The notes: a model not told the origin generated them from the sequence alone. DNA of 64,000 bases from Blasia pusilla (GCA_050084515.1 CM114271.1:20894001-20958000); one strand, 5' to 3'; shown: positions 34,311-47,012, numbered from the stretch's first letter. Numbers and translations: made by a program.

Positions 34311-36091
34311 GCTCTGATACCACATCATTCATCTCTCTCATCTTGCAACATATATACTTACCAGGAAGACAAACTTGAAAGCCAGCCAGTGGTAGGTCAG
34401 GTCCATGAACAACTCCACTGGTTTGTGTGTAGACATGTTTTTGCTTCGACAGTTTTGGCTAGCCAAGTCCTCTGAGCAACATCTTTTTCATGTATTGAAG
34501 AAGGGACTGATGTCACTGCTTAGAGAACTTAGCAATGATGCCATTCCTGAACCACATTGGTATCATTCCACTCATGTTGCTTCTTAGTTGGACAGTGTAA
34601 CACCAGAGGGTGGGACTATTTTCACTAGACAATGCATACTAATTTAGTGTTTACTTACATATTAGTGAAACTCTTACCCCACAGCTGGAAAGATTAAAAT
34701 GATGAAAGACGATCTCCTCCACATTATGGCATACTCAGGAGAGTTGGATCTAGAAATAAGTAACTCAATTGGAGTTATGTTAAAGGATTTACCTTACAGG
34801 TTCCTGTTTTTTTGCTACTGAGCAAAATAATTAAATGTCCTGGCTTGTTGAAATTCTGAGCAGGATGTGGTTTGTGGAGGAGATATTGGTTTGTTGAGAT
34901 GACAGCATTTCTGCACCTTACACTGCCTGAGGTGGTTTTAAATTGGTTGTCTTGAGCTATTTGCTATCTTCTTAATGTGGCTCTTTTTGCAAATAATAGC
35001 GACTTCCTGGTTGTTACAATGGCTTGATGGCAATGCTTCAGTAGTCCTCGTCTCCCGTTTTGTGACTGCATGGAACTCCTTGGCTCTGCTAGAATTTCTC
35101 TCCAGTTCTGGTTTCATTTTTCAGATTTGCCCTTGGAAGGGTTGCAGTTTTATCTGTTTCTTCCATTAACCGTACAATGGAACGTCTGAGCAGAAGTTCA
35201 TATTCCTTCTTTCACCTTGTCTGTCTTCTTTTAGATAGAAGGAAGGCAAGCTGTATTTCTGCCTTCATTTGCAGGGTAGCTCTACAACGTGCGTGCCTTA
35301 TGGAATATGCAATATGATGGACAACGGTTGTCATGGCTGTCTGTAAGGCATTGTTTGCAGTTAGGGTCACGTTGGCTTCACAGGAATTTGAGACGTGTTT
35401 AAGGAAATCTAAAAGTGAGTTAAATCTAGGACCCTTAACTTGCAAATTTGAACTGACTTAACATGGTAGTCATTGGAGCTTATCAAGTAATTTACAAGTT
35501 TACCATAGCACGATGATGCTTGTTGCATTTCATTGGATTTAGTAATACTGATTCATCCATTTTTGCTTTGCTAGCTGAGAATCTCCACAGCTATAGTGGC
35601 CTAATTAAGCAGTCAGTGAACTTTGCCTCATTGGGTAAACTATGGCCCACTCTCACCTTAGAGTAAGTGTTTGGAGATCCAACTTTTAGGAGTAATTTCC
35701 AAATAACATCTGGATAGCTACAGTCTAGGCAGAAATTATGGGACATGTATTATTTTTAGGGTTGTGCACACTTATTTTCTCTCTAAAGCTGCAGAGTGCT
35801 TGGACAAGCATAATTCCAGCAGCTCCTGAATGTAGTCCGTCTGTCGATCCTTCTGTGGTCCAGTGACATCTGCCCTTGGATGTGAATGATAAGACACCAT
35901 TGCAAGGTTTCTCCACACACCCAGAGAGATGTGAATCGTAATGTTGTCTTTAGTTGATCTTTCTGTTTCTTGAATGGACAATGAATGTCTGATGAATCTA
36001 TTGTGTATTTTGAATGTAAAAGAGTTGAGCCTGTAATGAGCAAGATTAACATAGAGCCAAACTCTTCTTGTTGTTTTCTTCATGTGTGCAG
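34311..36091. other. Intergenic or intronic stretch, no gene recognised
   Basis: Contains a sequence complementary to the plant initiator tRNA-Met primer site (GCTCTGATACCA at about 34313-34325), which would belong to a minus-strand LTR element, but no matching LTR was found. Otherwise nothing recognisable. It may be intron sequence of the trihelix gene. Confidence 0.3.
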
Positions 36092-38094
36092 AGATGGTCG
36101 AGTATACAAGAAGACAAATTGGTCAGTTACTGAATGTTTGGTTCTTCAAGCTGCAAAACGTGAAGAAAATGATAAACATGACAAGCAGCGTGGTGCGAAA
36201 GAAAAATGGCTTGCAATTGAGGAATATTGTTGGGAGCATTCTGTGCATCGTAGTGGGCAGCAGTGCAAGGACCGCTGGTACAGAATGGCATTAGAGTTCA
36301 AGAAGGTGTATGAGTATCAAAGAGCGATTCCTACTGGGAAGCCATCGTACTGGCAACTTTCTGGTTCAGAGAGGAAAGAGGCCCGGCATCCTATAGTTTT
36401 TCATCAAGAAATTTATGATGCAATGGTGGATTGGTATTTGAATAGCAAGCCAGGCAATGTGGTGATTGACACTTCTGTTCCATCTCCGGCAGATGAAGGT
36501 CCATTCTCCTTACTTACATATCTGAATCTCCCTTCCTGGGTTACGGTTAATCTTGTTGAACAATTCAGTCATTGTGTTTTGTGGGTTACAATTGGATTTA
36601 ACTCTTTCGAATCAACCTCGTGGGATAGACAGTTTGAATTCTGAAGTTTGCCTTAAATATCCCAGTAAGTGTGGTTCACCTTAGTAGAGAAGGTAATAGG
36701 ATAGTTTCAAAGATCACCTGCAGACCCTCATACAAGGCAAGCCATTTTGGGAACTGTCTCCCATGCTGGCAGAAACTGGCCTGAACTTCCATCCTTTCAC
36801 CTACTGTTAGATATCAAATGTTAATATACTACTCACCCTCCCCTCACTGACTTCGTGATTCCCTCAAAGCTGTATCTGGTTTTTTCGTTCTCCTTCATAT
36901 CCTTCACAGCATATAGGGTACGGACTCTGAAAGATGCACTCTTTTGCAAGTGAAGGAAAGGGATGTTCAAATTTTATGCTGTGGGAAAGGGAGCTGACTG
37001 AGCTCCTGGTTTGACAAACTGTAAGTGTGAGAGTTAAATTTGTATGATCTTTGAATTTTAAGTTATCTGGATAGAGTTGTGATGACGTGACTGCTCTACT
37101 GGAATGGAATATCTCTCTGAGATGCTCTGACATTCTAAGGATAGTGTCCATTGCCATTTGGATTCTCATGGCTATGTATGTAGCCTAGCCATGACTTGTG
37201 AGCCTTTCATCGGTCTCCTCTAACAGATGGTCATTAGTCATCCCAGCTTACTGTTTGGTATCCCTTTGAGGGTTAGTGGGATTGGATGGATGCTGCTTTC
37301 ACATGTCATGCATCAAGCATCCATGGTTCCATAACTGTCAATAGTTGGGATGCTTATGGTCACAAATTGTTATCAATGCTGTGTTAGATTGGTTATTTGT
37401 TTGGAATATTTGCACCTCTATCTTGAATTGCAGAGCTCTCAACTTATAGTTTCTATGGGTAAAGAAGGGCAGTACAGTGTTGAAATGGGTGTTTGTCTGT
37501 ATGTCTGGGGGATAGATCCTTATTTGCGCGGTTGTGAAAAGATGAACTCTTTGTCCCTCACAATCTGAGGGTAGGTGTACTGCAATGGTTCTATGGCTTT
37601 TTGACACAGCTGAGAATCATACATTTTATCTTGGCAGTCCAGAATCTCCACTGGTAAAGCTTTTCCGACTCTCAGGATGTAGTTTTGGCTCATTTATTCC
37701 AGGGAATCATGATGCAAGCAATGGAGACTGTTCAGGAACAGATGAAGGAGAAAGTGATGATCAGAGTGGACACAGTATCGGGAGGAGTAAGAGGAGGAAG
37801 ACAATAGTGAGGGCTGCAGAGAGCTTGGCTGGCATGGTGGAACGCAGTGGACTAGCCACTCAGAAAGCCCTTTTGGAGTGTGAGGATCGTAAGGATCGAC
37901 GACTTGAAAAGCAATTAGAGGTCAACGAGCGCTTGGCAGTCCGACAACTGGAGGCCAATGAGAGGTTAGCTGTGAAGCAGATAGAAGCCAATGAGCGCAT
38001 TGCATCCGGTTATATTCAGGCCATTATCAGTCTTGCAGATGCCCTCCGAGCTTTCGCGGCTCCCAAGAGTGCAGAGCCTCGGATGAGTGATTAG
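36092..38094 (+). CDS. Trihelix (MYB/SANT-like) transcription factor, 3' exons
   Basis: Two exons: 36092-36498 (acceptor TTCATGTGTGCAG|A, donor GATGAAG|GTCCAT) and 37703-38094 (acceptor TTTATTCCAG|GG, stop TAG). The junction keeps frame and makes a Gly codon. Exon one holds a trihelix DNA-binding domain: NWSVTECLVLQAAKREE, KWLAIEEYCWEH and SGQQCKDRWYRMALEFKKV supply the three spaced aromatic positions and the C-K-D/N-x-W block. Exon two has an acidic Ser-rich stretch, a basic cluster (RSKRRKTIV) that could be a nuclear signal, and a C-terminal helix made of three 11-residue repeats at 37912-38010. It should act in the nucleus as a sequence-specific regulator. The N-terminal exon is not found; an in-frame ATG at 35985 would give an unspliced alternative start, but the acceptor looks strong. 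Confidence 0.75.
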
Positions 38095-40560
38095 TTCTCG
38101 CAAGGTTGCGGTCTGTCAATATAGTGCCAAATTATCATCTCATGAGACTAAATCCCGACCCTTGAATTGTAGCTGAAATGGGATATCCACAACGGTGGAG
38201 GGATCCCCAGGTAGTCCCTTTAACAGCGATATGAGTCTAAGTTCACGAGGGGTCGTTTACATTGGTTCTGCCAAAATATGTTGTGCTAACCATTGCTGAA
38301 AGAAGCAGGTTGGAGATAAGATGGTGAGCACAATTACAATTTTTTAAAGAGACATTATTCATCAATCCATGTTCCTACATTTCCTGGAGTCTGATTCTTG
38401 TGGCATGGAAACTATCCTTTAATGCTGTCATGTGGGCGCCATTATGTTTTTTCTTTCATATTTCCTTTGCATGTGTGTTCCACACATGTTTGATAATGCA
38501 CTCCACCCCCTCAAGGGGCTGCACTCTGGTTTGTTATCTCCTTTTCTTCCTCTGAATCTGGATTAGCAATCGTCCATTACTAGTATTTATCTGGAAGGAC
38601 CACATAAATACAAGTAAATCAGTACTTCCATCATTAGTCTATTCTCTTTTCAAGGGTATGGCTTGGCGCTTCTTCTGCAATGAACCAGTGGCCTTTCGTG
38701 TGTAACATTGATCTAAAGATGTTCCGTGCCTGATAGCTGCAATATTTGATTCAAATAGGCTTCACCTTAAGTTCTGAATTCCCAAGGTTCACCCCACCAC
38801 ATGCTATCAAGGCATCGAGAAAATAAATCATGAATTCATTTCACAAGGAGACTCATGACAAAATGTATTGGTTGAAAATGTGTATTCATTTAGCTGGAAG
38901 ATTGATGAAAAGAGTACATGGGATAAAACGTGTAAAGGTGATCGCGTTTCCGAAATCATTGAGGGAAAAATATTTACGTCATATGTTGACTACGCATCTA
39001 GGGTTCATAGATTTCACAACAAATTTGAAGCAAAGCATGGAATATTAAAAGGGAAATTTGAGGTACTAATGTACGGGGTAGGGGTCTTGTGCCTTTTCCA
39101 AACTAGGGAGCCATTTGAGGTAGATGTGACCTTCATTGCCTCCGTCGTCGTCAAGGATATAAGTGCTAGGGTAGGATGCGGGCTTATCCCTAAAGTTAGG
39201 TTCTCTCCTCAACCATGAGTCGCTTAATTTGGGCTACATGATGCGTGATCAAGGCGTAGGCACAACAATATTGCTATGGAGCACTTGATTGTGAGCTGCG
39301 ACGGGGGATGGAAGATTATGTCATGGTACCAGAGCGGTGGGGTCATCGCAACAAGTGCCATATGATGATATGGATGCAGAGAGGAGCCATGATGGCCCAC
39401 ATGCACTTGCAAGAGTGAGGTGTGTTCTTGCTCTATGGAAGTGGATTTAGTTGTTCAACATTAGAGAGAGATATGGAGTGTGAGTGCATGCATTGATTTC
39501 ATATTTTATCAGAGATGTATCTTTTTGGTACATAATTGTTGGTATGTATGGACTCCATGATCAATCATGATATCTTGTTTTATGAGTGTATGGGTGGTGA
39601 CGATGATGTATGTTATCTAGGGATGTGTATCCGTTTGAAAACTTAACCATCCATCATGCAACAAATTTTTTGAGATGTAGTAGAGCGCCTTCGTGAGTAG
39701 TGGAGGAGAGGCTGAGTAGGTCGAAGATGACCTGCTCAGGCCTCGGGAAACCCGAGAGAGCAGGTTTTCCCTTCGTTTCGGCTCATTTGGAGCCATATTG
39801 AGGAACTTAATATTCTAGGTAAGTACCATTTTGAGTATATGATCGACTTTCTATTTTTGGTAAGTGACCCTTGACCTCCTACATTAGGTCAAGAGCCAAG
39901 GAGGTGACTTCGGAGAATAGGTTACCATGGAGAGAGCTTGGGAGCTTGGGAGAGGGGTATACTTCAAGGAGAGAGGGCTTGAGAGCTCATTCTCTCTTTG
40001 TTGAACCTCCTGGCATGAGGCGGCGGAGCTATGGTCCCTTGCCTTATGAGTGTAACCCAAGCCTCTCATTAGGAGAGTGGGTTTGGTTTGACATGAGAGA
40101 GAGTGCACACCTTTGAGAGCTATGGTGTGAGATGGTGTAGAAAGAGGTTGGATCTTACTTTACAAAGAGAGAATGAGAGAGTGAGAGAGCGAGAGAGCTT
40201 CATGGGGGAGCTCGCTGGTCACTCGTTGTTTTTGCAGGTTGGGGACGGTGTTCCCTGTTGAGCGGCTCATGGGAGTGCTTACCAGAGCAAGGGCTGCTTT
40301 GATTGTTCTTTGCATTTGCCGATTTTTCGTATGGAAGAATGGCACGCGGAAGTGTTGCCCAATTTATGATAGGGATTGATTATGGGGGCAGGTTGCCCCA
40401 TGCCGGTGCTTTCGGGAGCACCATGTAGCTTTCTGATTTGTATTTTTATAGGTTTTACATTTTCTTTGGGAGAAATCAGCGCGGAAGCGTTGCCGAATTT
40501 GGTGTAGGAGAAAGAGATATTGGGATTTACAACAATCCCCATCAATTTTTACTGGAATGT
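38095..40560. other. Intergenic stretch with weak retroelement hints
   Basis: The first few hundred bases probably hold the trihelix 3' UTR. A frame at 38868-39218 has no recognisable family. TGGTACCAGAGC at 39324-39335 resembles the initiator tRNA-Met primer site (TGGTATCAGAGC) of LTR elements. Purine-rich GAGAGA runs occur at 40090-40200. None of this amounts to a gene. Confidence 0.25.
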
Positions 40561-40734
40561 CCAATTCCAAATATTTTTTAACGCCGTTGTAGGTCGTGAA
40601 GCTGTGCATGTTGTACAACAAATGGTGCGCAATTTGAAGTGCGAGTAAAAAGTTATGCTCAATCTTGCAAAACTGCCATTTTTAGGTAAATTTTAGGGTT
40701 AAATTGTTCAAACCCTAAACCAGCTGCCACGCCG

Positions 40735-40890
40735 GCGGCGGCCGTCGCCGTCATAGTCACCGTCACCGGTCAACCCTCACCAGTGATGTTCAATTGTCAT
40801 TGTCAACAGTCAACCGTCACCGTCAACGGTCGTCGTCACCATCAACGGTTAATCATCACCATCAACGGTCCACCGTCCACCGTCGGCCGT
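40735..40890. repeat. Short tandem array of GTCACCGTCAACGGT-like units
   Basis: Degenerate direct repeats built from CACCGTCAACGGTC, CACCATCAACGGTT and similar units fill about 150 bp of otherwise unassigned DNA upstream of element A. Confidence 0.7.
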
Positions 40891-41208
40891 TGCTGTTGCC
40901 CAACGTTGCTAAGAGCCGCATTGGGCCGTTTTCCATGTCACATCTGAGTAGCGGATAGGCTGAGATCTATCGTGAATAGTGCATAGGAGCCAGCAGACTA
41001 TCTTGAGTGTAACTTTGTCCCACAGTGTCAAATGAGGTTGAGGATAGGTCCATTGTATCAGGAACATTGTTTTTGATAACTTTCATGTTGAGGTCTTTTA
41101 CAGCCGGATGACTTGTTGACCAGGTCACCCGCCCCTGGTAACCTGTGCGCGCAGGGTACCAAGGGGAGGGCTATTTTTAGGGGTAGAGCCTTTTGGCTCT
41201 TCCCAACC

Positions 41209-41218
41209 CTATATAAGA
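41209..41218 (+). promoter_or_regulatory. TATA box in an LTR-like region upstream of element A
   Basis: CTATATAAGA preceded by a GC-rich stretch is the usual look of an LTR core promoter. The LTR ends themselves could not be placed, and this sequence does not match the LTR found at 56920-57384, so it may belong to another element. A faint match to that LTR lies at about 41590-41650. Confidence 0.3.
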
Positions 41219-42443
41219 GAGGAAGGTGGCTTTCCAAAACTATCTTTCTCATGTTGGGCCGTTGGAGCACCTCCCTTGTATGTGTGTGAGATAGGACTAG
41301 GGTGCTAGCGTTTGGATTCCTTGATAGCACAAGGTGGACGAGGCTCGATATGTCGATGTAGATTGAGGAGTGGAGTTTTAGGCCGAGTGTGCCGTTTTTA
41401 CTACTCTTTATTTTTACATGAGAAAGATGTCAGGGGGCTGGTGGGAATTCGTTGTTTGCAGGTAGGCAAGCGAGTTGCCTTGGTTGGGAGCCCGTGGAGA
41501 CGTTGGTTGGCGTCGTAGTTGTTGTGTGATCTCCATATATATGTATGAGTTGATTTTTGTACATGTGTGGATCGACCCGTGTGTGGGGTAGATCGGTGTT
41601 GTGTGGTGTATATGTGACCAACGATGTAGGTTGTGTAGCGATATGTATGCGCACGACATCCACCCTTTGGTTGTCATTGCCGCCATTACGAAGTGGAGGG
41701 TCTTCCACGACCATCGTTGATTCTCTGACTTGCGCTGCCACCACGTACTTTGGTTTGGCCGCCACAGTCATCGCAGTTTCGTCATGAACCAGTGATGGTA
41801 GATGACCTCGGTTATGGTGTTTGAGTTTTGATTTCATGTTGCTATGTTGTGATTGGTAGCCGCTCGACAACGATCGAGTACTGTGCCGTGATGCCCGTAG
41901 CGCCCGTGGGGTCGAGATTTTCAGTTGCTGAGGCGCGACATCGACATGTGTTTAGGTTATCCATTCTGATCTTTTACCCTGCACACGTTAGAAATTTTGG
42001 GATTTGGGTAGTTTATTTGGGGATATTGGGTTGTGTGGATGCTGAGAGCATCATTTATATATGTGGTTTAGGGGACATAGACCTATGTGGGATGTTCGGA
42101 GTTGAGGGTAGGTTATCGATGAGATGATAGCCTGGTCGATTTGCCGCACCACGCCGCTTGTTGCGGCACGCTACACATCTCGGGGAGGGAGAGTGTAGAT
42201 CGAGTGCCGCATGTTTGGGATGAGTGATTGAGGATTACTCATGAGGTTGAGAGTGATCGTGTGAAAGGAGCACAAGGGCCATCACGGCTTCCTTTCAGAA
42301 TTTTGAGAGGCAAGGTAGTGGACATGAGAGTAGCTCTGGAGGGTTTACTAAGAGTGGTGCGAGGTTTCGAGGGTCTCCACGTGAGAAACCACCTCGATCT
42401 CCTTCTGTGTCGTCTTCAGACGAGGGGGAGCGTGTAGAGGAGT

Positions 42444-43250
42444 GTGTTAATTAGTGATCCACCATACACATTGAGTGGTCCTACCAGTTGGGCGTACGAG
42501 ATGGATGACCGGGGTAGAGGACCACGTAGGTTTTCGGGTGCTGTAGGCACCATGGAGCTACACGACTTCATTGCGGATTTTAGGAGTTGGTGTGACTCAC
42601 AACGGGCTAGGGACTCTAGAGAGTTCAACCCGTTTACAACATGGAACGGTATGTTCCAGCATTTAGAGGGCGTACCCATGGACGATTACCATGAGTTCTC
42701 CCAGAGAGATGCCCAGGAGATTGAGGCATGGCGACTCTACTATGACTCACACTATGTGTCATGGACAAAGCCATTCCCAGATGAGGAGGAGGAGTCAGGA
42801 GAGGCTACTTCCTCTTCCACTAGTGATGTTTTAGAAGGGGTCACTTGCACTGGAGCAGTTGCACTATCTAGTTGGGTTCGTCCCAGGTTCAACCTCATGG
42901 TTGAGATCTTTGCTGAGTTGAGGGCAAGCTACCAGGAGATTACGGACGGAGAGAGGCGCCCCGGTGAGAGTTTGAGTGAGGCTTACACTCGCTTGCGTCG
43001 GTTGATCAAAGTCACTCACGGGGTGACAGAGGCTCAGGCTATCCAGTCATGGTACACGATGCTGGACCGGACCCTGAGGACACGGGTGCGGGAGGGGGTG
43101 CTTCTTATGAACACCTCCCCAACGTTGAGAGGTGTTTTTAGGACCGCCGAGAATATTGAGCGCAACATGGCGGAGGAGAGCGTAGCCACCATGGGTTCTC
43201 GGGCGAGAACGATCCACGATTATCCGCACTACCTGCGGCAAAGAACGTGA
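42444..43250 (+). pseudogene. Element A gag
   Basis: A 268-codon frame with WNGMFQHLEGVPMDDYHEF, EIEAWRLYYDSHY and GESLSEAYTRLRRLIKVTHG, the landmarks of a Ty3/gypsy gag (retrotrans_gag). The probable N-terminus is upstream in another frame (GGFTKSGARFR near 42335, matching GGFTRSGLRYR in element B). A zinc knuckle remnant at about 43465-43510 reads W-D-Y-C-x4-H-x4-C, the first Cys being replaced by Trp. Confidence 0.8.
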
Positions 43251-44052
43251 CTCGAGATAGGTCGACTGTGGCACCATGAGCTCAGGGAGGATACCGGGAG
43301 GCCGTGCCATAGAGACCTGCGCCTTCATATGCGGCTCAACAGAGCCGCCTACTATAACTTGTTGGTCACGTGGTGGAGCCCATCATCAGCGTGATTGCAC
43401 TCGTCAGGATCACAGACGTGTGCCTCAGCATTGAGGAGGAGATGGTGTTGCACCAGGAGGTTATCAATGGGACTATTGTGAGAGGTATGGTCATACACGC
43501 GCCATGTGTTTCATTTTACATCCTGAGTTAAGTCCGGACTAAGGGCTAGAGAGGGCACCAAAGCGAGTAGCCGGTCCAGGTGGGCCTAAAGATTGTGCAC
43601 CAGGTGGTCTCGTTGAGGGACAAGGAGATAGAGTTGCTCGACAGGGTGGTGGAGTTGCCCGTGGAGGAGGTAGAGTCCCACCACCTAGACGCGTCGAGGG
43701 AGATGCCGGGCGTAAGGCTATGATGGCTGGTCAGATACATCAGCTACAGGAACAGATTGCCGCTATGGCATTGAGATTACCTGATTTCGGATCCGTGGCA
43801 TCGACATCATATGGAGCAGCCAGAGATATGGAGGATCCTAGTTGAATATGCGGGGTTGCCTAGATGGAGGAAGCCGCAGTTGTGACGCGTGGAGCAGCCG
43901 GAGAGTTGGATCCACAACGAGGGGAAGCCAGGAAACAGACTAGGCTTCCTCAATCTTTCACGTTGTCCGAGGCGATAAGGACCCCATGGATGGGTCATGA
44001 TCAGAGTTCCTAGAGAGTTGGTGATGTTATTGGTGTGCACGCATAGAGGGCA

Positions 44053-44800
44053 ATGGGAGAAACGAATGCGACGACTCTTATTGTTGATGCTCAAGAGGGG
44101 TATGTGTCGAGCACGTTGTTGGGGGTGGCCACCGTTGTGTACCGCACTCCTTTATTTTCTGCTTCTGATGTTATGACGTTGGGGTGTACGCCCGCCGAGG
44201 CTTTTCGACTAGCCGCTGCACTATGTGAGCATAGAGTTCCAGTTCCTGCATCACGTTCAAAGGTGATTGCAGAGGAGGTGATGGACCTGCCCTTGGAGCG
44301 GATGCTCGGGCCGTCCACGTCAGATTCATGGCAGGCTGCGCTAGGATGGGGGAGATGCCCGCTAGACCCGCGATAGAGCGTGCCATGGATTCTCCTGGTA
44401 TTGTGTTGCTGGATAACCAAGGAGCGGTCTTCTAGTTAGTGAGTCCCGTAGGTAGAGCTTTTAGTCCGCATCGCGTTTTGTTGGATTCAGGAGCGCAACC
44501 CTTGATGTTGGGGAAAGCGTCATTCAGAGGATTGGGCTTGACGAGAGCCAATATGGAGCGTTGTCCATTCCGGATACATACATCCTTGGGTGGAGCGAGT
44601 ACCACATAGTATATCACCCGATAGGAGGTCGTGGTGAGGATTCGCGCGGGAGATCCTACAGATGAGTCCGTGGTGCGAGCCAAGGCGATAGTGAGTGATG
44701 TAGAGTCCTACGACGTCTTGGTTGGTGGAGCAGTGTTATACCCGATGGGGTTTGCCCTGGATTAGTGGGAGCAATCAGCGTCCTACACACCAAGATGGCA
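44053..44800 (+). pseudogene. Element A aspartic protease region
   Basis: Translation gives HRVLLDSGAQPLMLGKA, with the D-S-G-A active site near 44480-44495, and later ESYDVLVGGAVLYPMGF. In-frame TAGs at 44607-44609 and 44622-44624 correspond to CAG codons or Gln in other copies. The stretch before the protease (44053-44376) is a conserved linker also present in B and C. Confidence 0.85.
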
Positions 44801-45029
44801 CTCAGGTGATGGGCGCCTAAGCTCATTACCCGTTCGATTCACAGATGCAATGATGGAGCAACGGCCAGGAGAGATGGCTACCTTAGCAGCATTTAGCAGT
44901 GCCATCACTTGACCTAGTGATTTGATTGAGGGACATGTCCATGCAGAGGATACTCCCGTTCCTGAAATTTCTATGGAGAGGAGTGTTATGGTAGCCGCAT
45001 CATTCTGTGGGGAGAGGTGCCGCTCTGGG

Positions 45030-45918
45030 GCTCTTGCACTCCTACGTGATGATGTTGCTAGGCGCGTCTCACTACGACATGTGGCGCAATTACGCCTACG
45101 TTTTCCCGACTTATTGTTTGCGTCCGCGGTACAGGGGTACAAGAGTTCCCTACCGAGGGATATTTCGTTGCTGGGGGCGCAGAACTTAGAGCGGGTAGGG
45201 ACCATTGATTTGGTCATTGCCGGTTGGCCATGTCACGGCCAATTGAGTGCTCGACGAGGCAGCGGGTTGGATGACACTCGGTCCAAGTTGTTTTGGGAGA
45301 TGTTGAGGATCTTACGACACTTGCAGGAGCACCTGTCTCATTCTCCAACCTACATTCTGGGGAAATGTGCCGATCTTAGGAGACTCTAGGTCACGGGTGG
45401 TGACAAGTGCTCATCAGGTGCGTGCCTAGATCGGCCCTGCAGTGTTCTTGGATGCGGCGAGTGTAGGTTCTAGAGCCCATCGCCCGCGTCTATGGTGGAG
45501 CAACTTGGTGCCCCATGCGGTGTTACGGAGGGCGTATGCGAGAGTGGAGCGCCCCTCCCATTTGGTAGTGGATTCCATTATGGATCTAGGTCGTCGATCA
45601 TAGGCAGTGAGGCAAGATGATCGACCACCGTTGACTGTGGTCAACAAGGTAGACAGGTCGCAGGAAGCCTTGCCCATGTTTGTGAGTTTACCCGCTTCCT
45701 ATGCATACAAGGAGGCCGGTCGTGGCTTGGTTTGGGATGACCAGGTTCAGTGGTTGGTGGAGCCCAACGCCGACGAGAGAGAGCAAGAAATGGGATTTCC
45801 CACAAGAGTGATGGCAGTACCGTCAGTGTCAGAGGCATCACTACGCCATGTCTTGGGTCAGGCAATGGACGTGAAGTGCTTGACATGGATCCTCCGCTTG
45901 GGAGTGGCTGAGCAATGC
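45030..45918 (+). pseudogene. Element A C5-cytosine DNA methyltransferase domain, broken
   Basis: Retains motif IV (DLVIAGWPCHG, catalytic Cys in the PC pair), SKLFWEMLRILRHL, SVGSRAHRPRLWW (motif VIII) and the C-terminal block EREQEMGF...RHVLGQAMD. Motif I (DLFGG) is missing by deletion: the copy starts at LRDDVARRVSLRH, which in B follows motif I by about 30 residues. A one-base insertion at motif VI (CTGGGGAAATGTG where B has CTGGAGAATGTT) shifts frame. Same position in pol as in B and C. Confidence 0.8.
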
Positions 45919-46239
45919 CATATGATATCGCGGCAGATCATAGTGGTTGCGTTGGTGAGCCCCATGCCTACCGGGACGGTGGAGGTGGCTGGGGGCGAGA
46001 CCCGAGGAGATCTACACACCAAGGGAGATTGGGAGAGATACCCTTGGACTTCTTGGGATGTTTTGCAGGCACGCCAGGAGATGATAGCCAGAACATCGAG
46101 CGTGGTTTAGGGCACTGCACATGGAGGAGATCAAAGTTTGCAGTTGGCTGCAGGAGAGCGGCCGAGTGTTGTTGTTCGAGACAAGGTTGCACCATAGCAA
46201 CCAAAGATAACCGCACCGGAGAGTCCTACCGTAGTCACG

Positions 46240-47010
46240 ATGGAGACTTGGGAGCCAGATATGGGTCCTAAGTTGACAGGAGGAGAGTGGCGCCGGATAC
46301 GTCAATTCCTCAGGAGTTATAGGAGCTGCTTTGCGTTTAGCATGGAGGATTTGGATATGCTGAAGGGACCGGGGATCCGCATTGAGTTGTCGAGTGATAC
46401 GCCGATCTTCCAACAACCCTACAGGTACAGTGACATGGAGAGGGCTCTGATTCAGAGTAAGAGCCAAGACTTGGTCGGAGCAGGACTAGAGGAGATGTTG
46501 CATGGGAAGTATGCATCTGCCACTGTCATGCCTGCCAAGAAGGATATGCATGGCAACTGGACGGATAGGCGGATGTGTGGGGATTATCGACCTATCAATC
46601 GTCAGACGAAGTCTGCTAGGTATGCCATGCCCACTCCTGAGGAGATCTTTGATCACACAAAGGTCTTTAGTTCATTGGATTTGCAAGCCGGATACCATCA
46701 GCTGCCTATGAGATTGGAGGACAGGCATAAGACAACGTTTTGGGGCATCGATCCTCACGGGAAGGATTGTTTGTATTAGTGGCGGTTCTTACCATTTGGT
46801 TTAAAGAATGCCCCGGATGAGTTTCACAGGGTCATGGATAGGATCTTGGCCGGTCTAGATTTTTCTAGGTGTTATATTGATGATATTGTAGTCTTTAGCG
46901 CGACGGTTGAGGAGCATGAGCGACATCTAGAGGAGGTGTTTCGACGATTCAATTACATGGGCTGAAGCTACATCCAGGCAAGTGGAAGTTCTTCTACGAC
47001 CAGATTGAGT
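46240..47010 (+). pseudogene. Element A reverse transcriptase
   Basis: Ty3/gypsy RT landmarks in order: CGDYRPINRQTK, SSLDLQAGYHQL, FGLKNAPDEFHRVMDRIL and CYIDDIVVF (Y-I-D-D catalytic). A TAG at 46777-46779 stands where B has CAG. A frameshift follows near 46960. Confidence 0.9.
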
Positions 47011-47012
47011 AC

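Noticed and set aside
35985-36091. In-frame ATG at 35985 as start of the trihelix gene
   Set aside because: Possible, but the 35 residues it would add look non-coding, and a strong pyrimidine tract and AG lie just before the conserved domain.
40735-40890. CRISPR-like array
   Set aside because: Units are contiguous, degenerate and without spacers, and the context is a plant nuclear genome.
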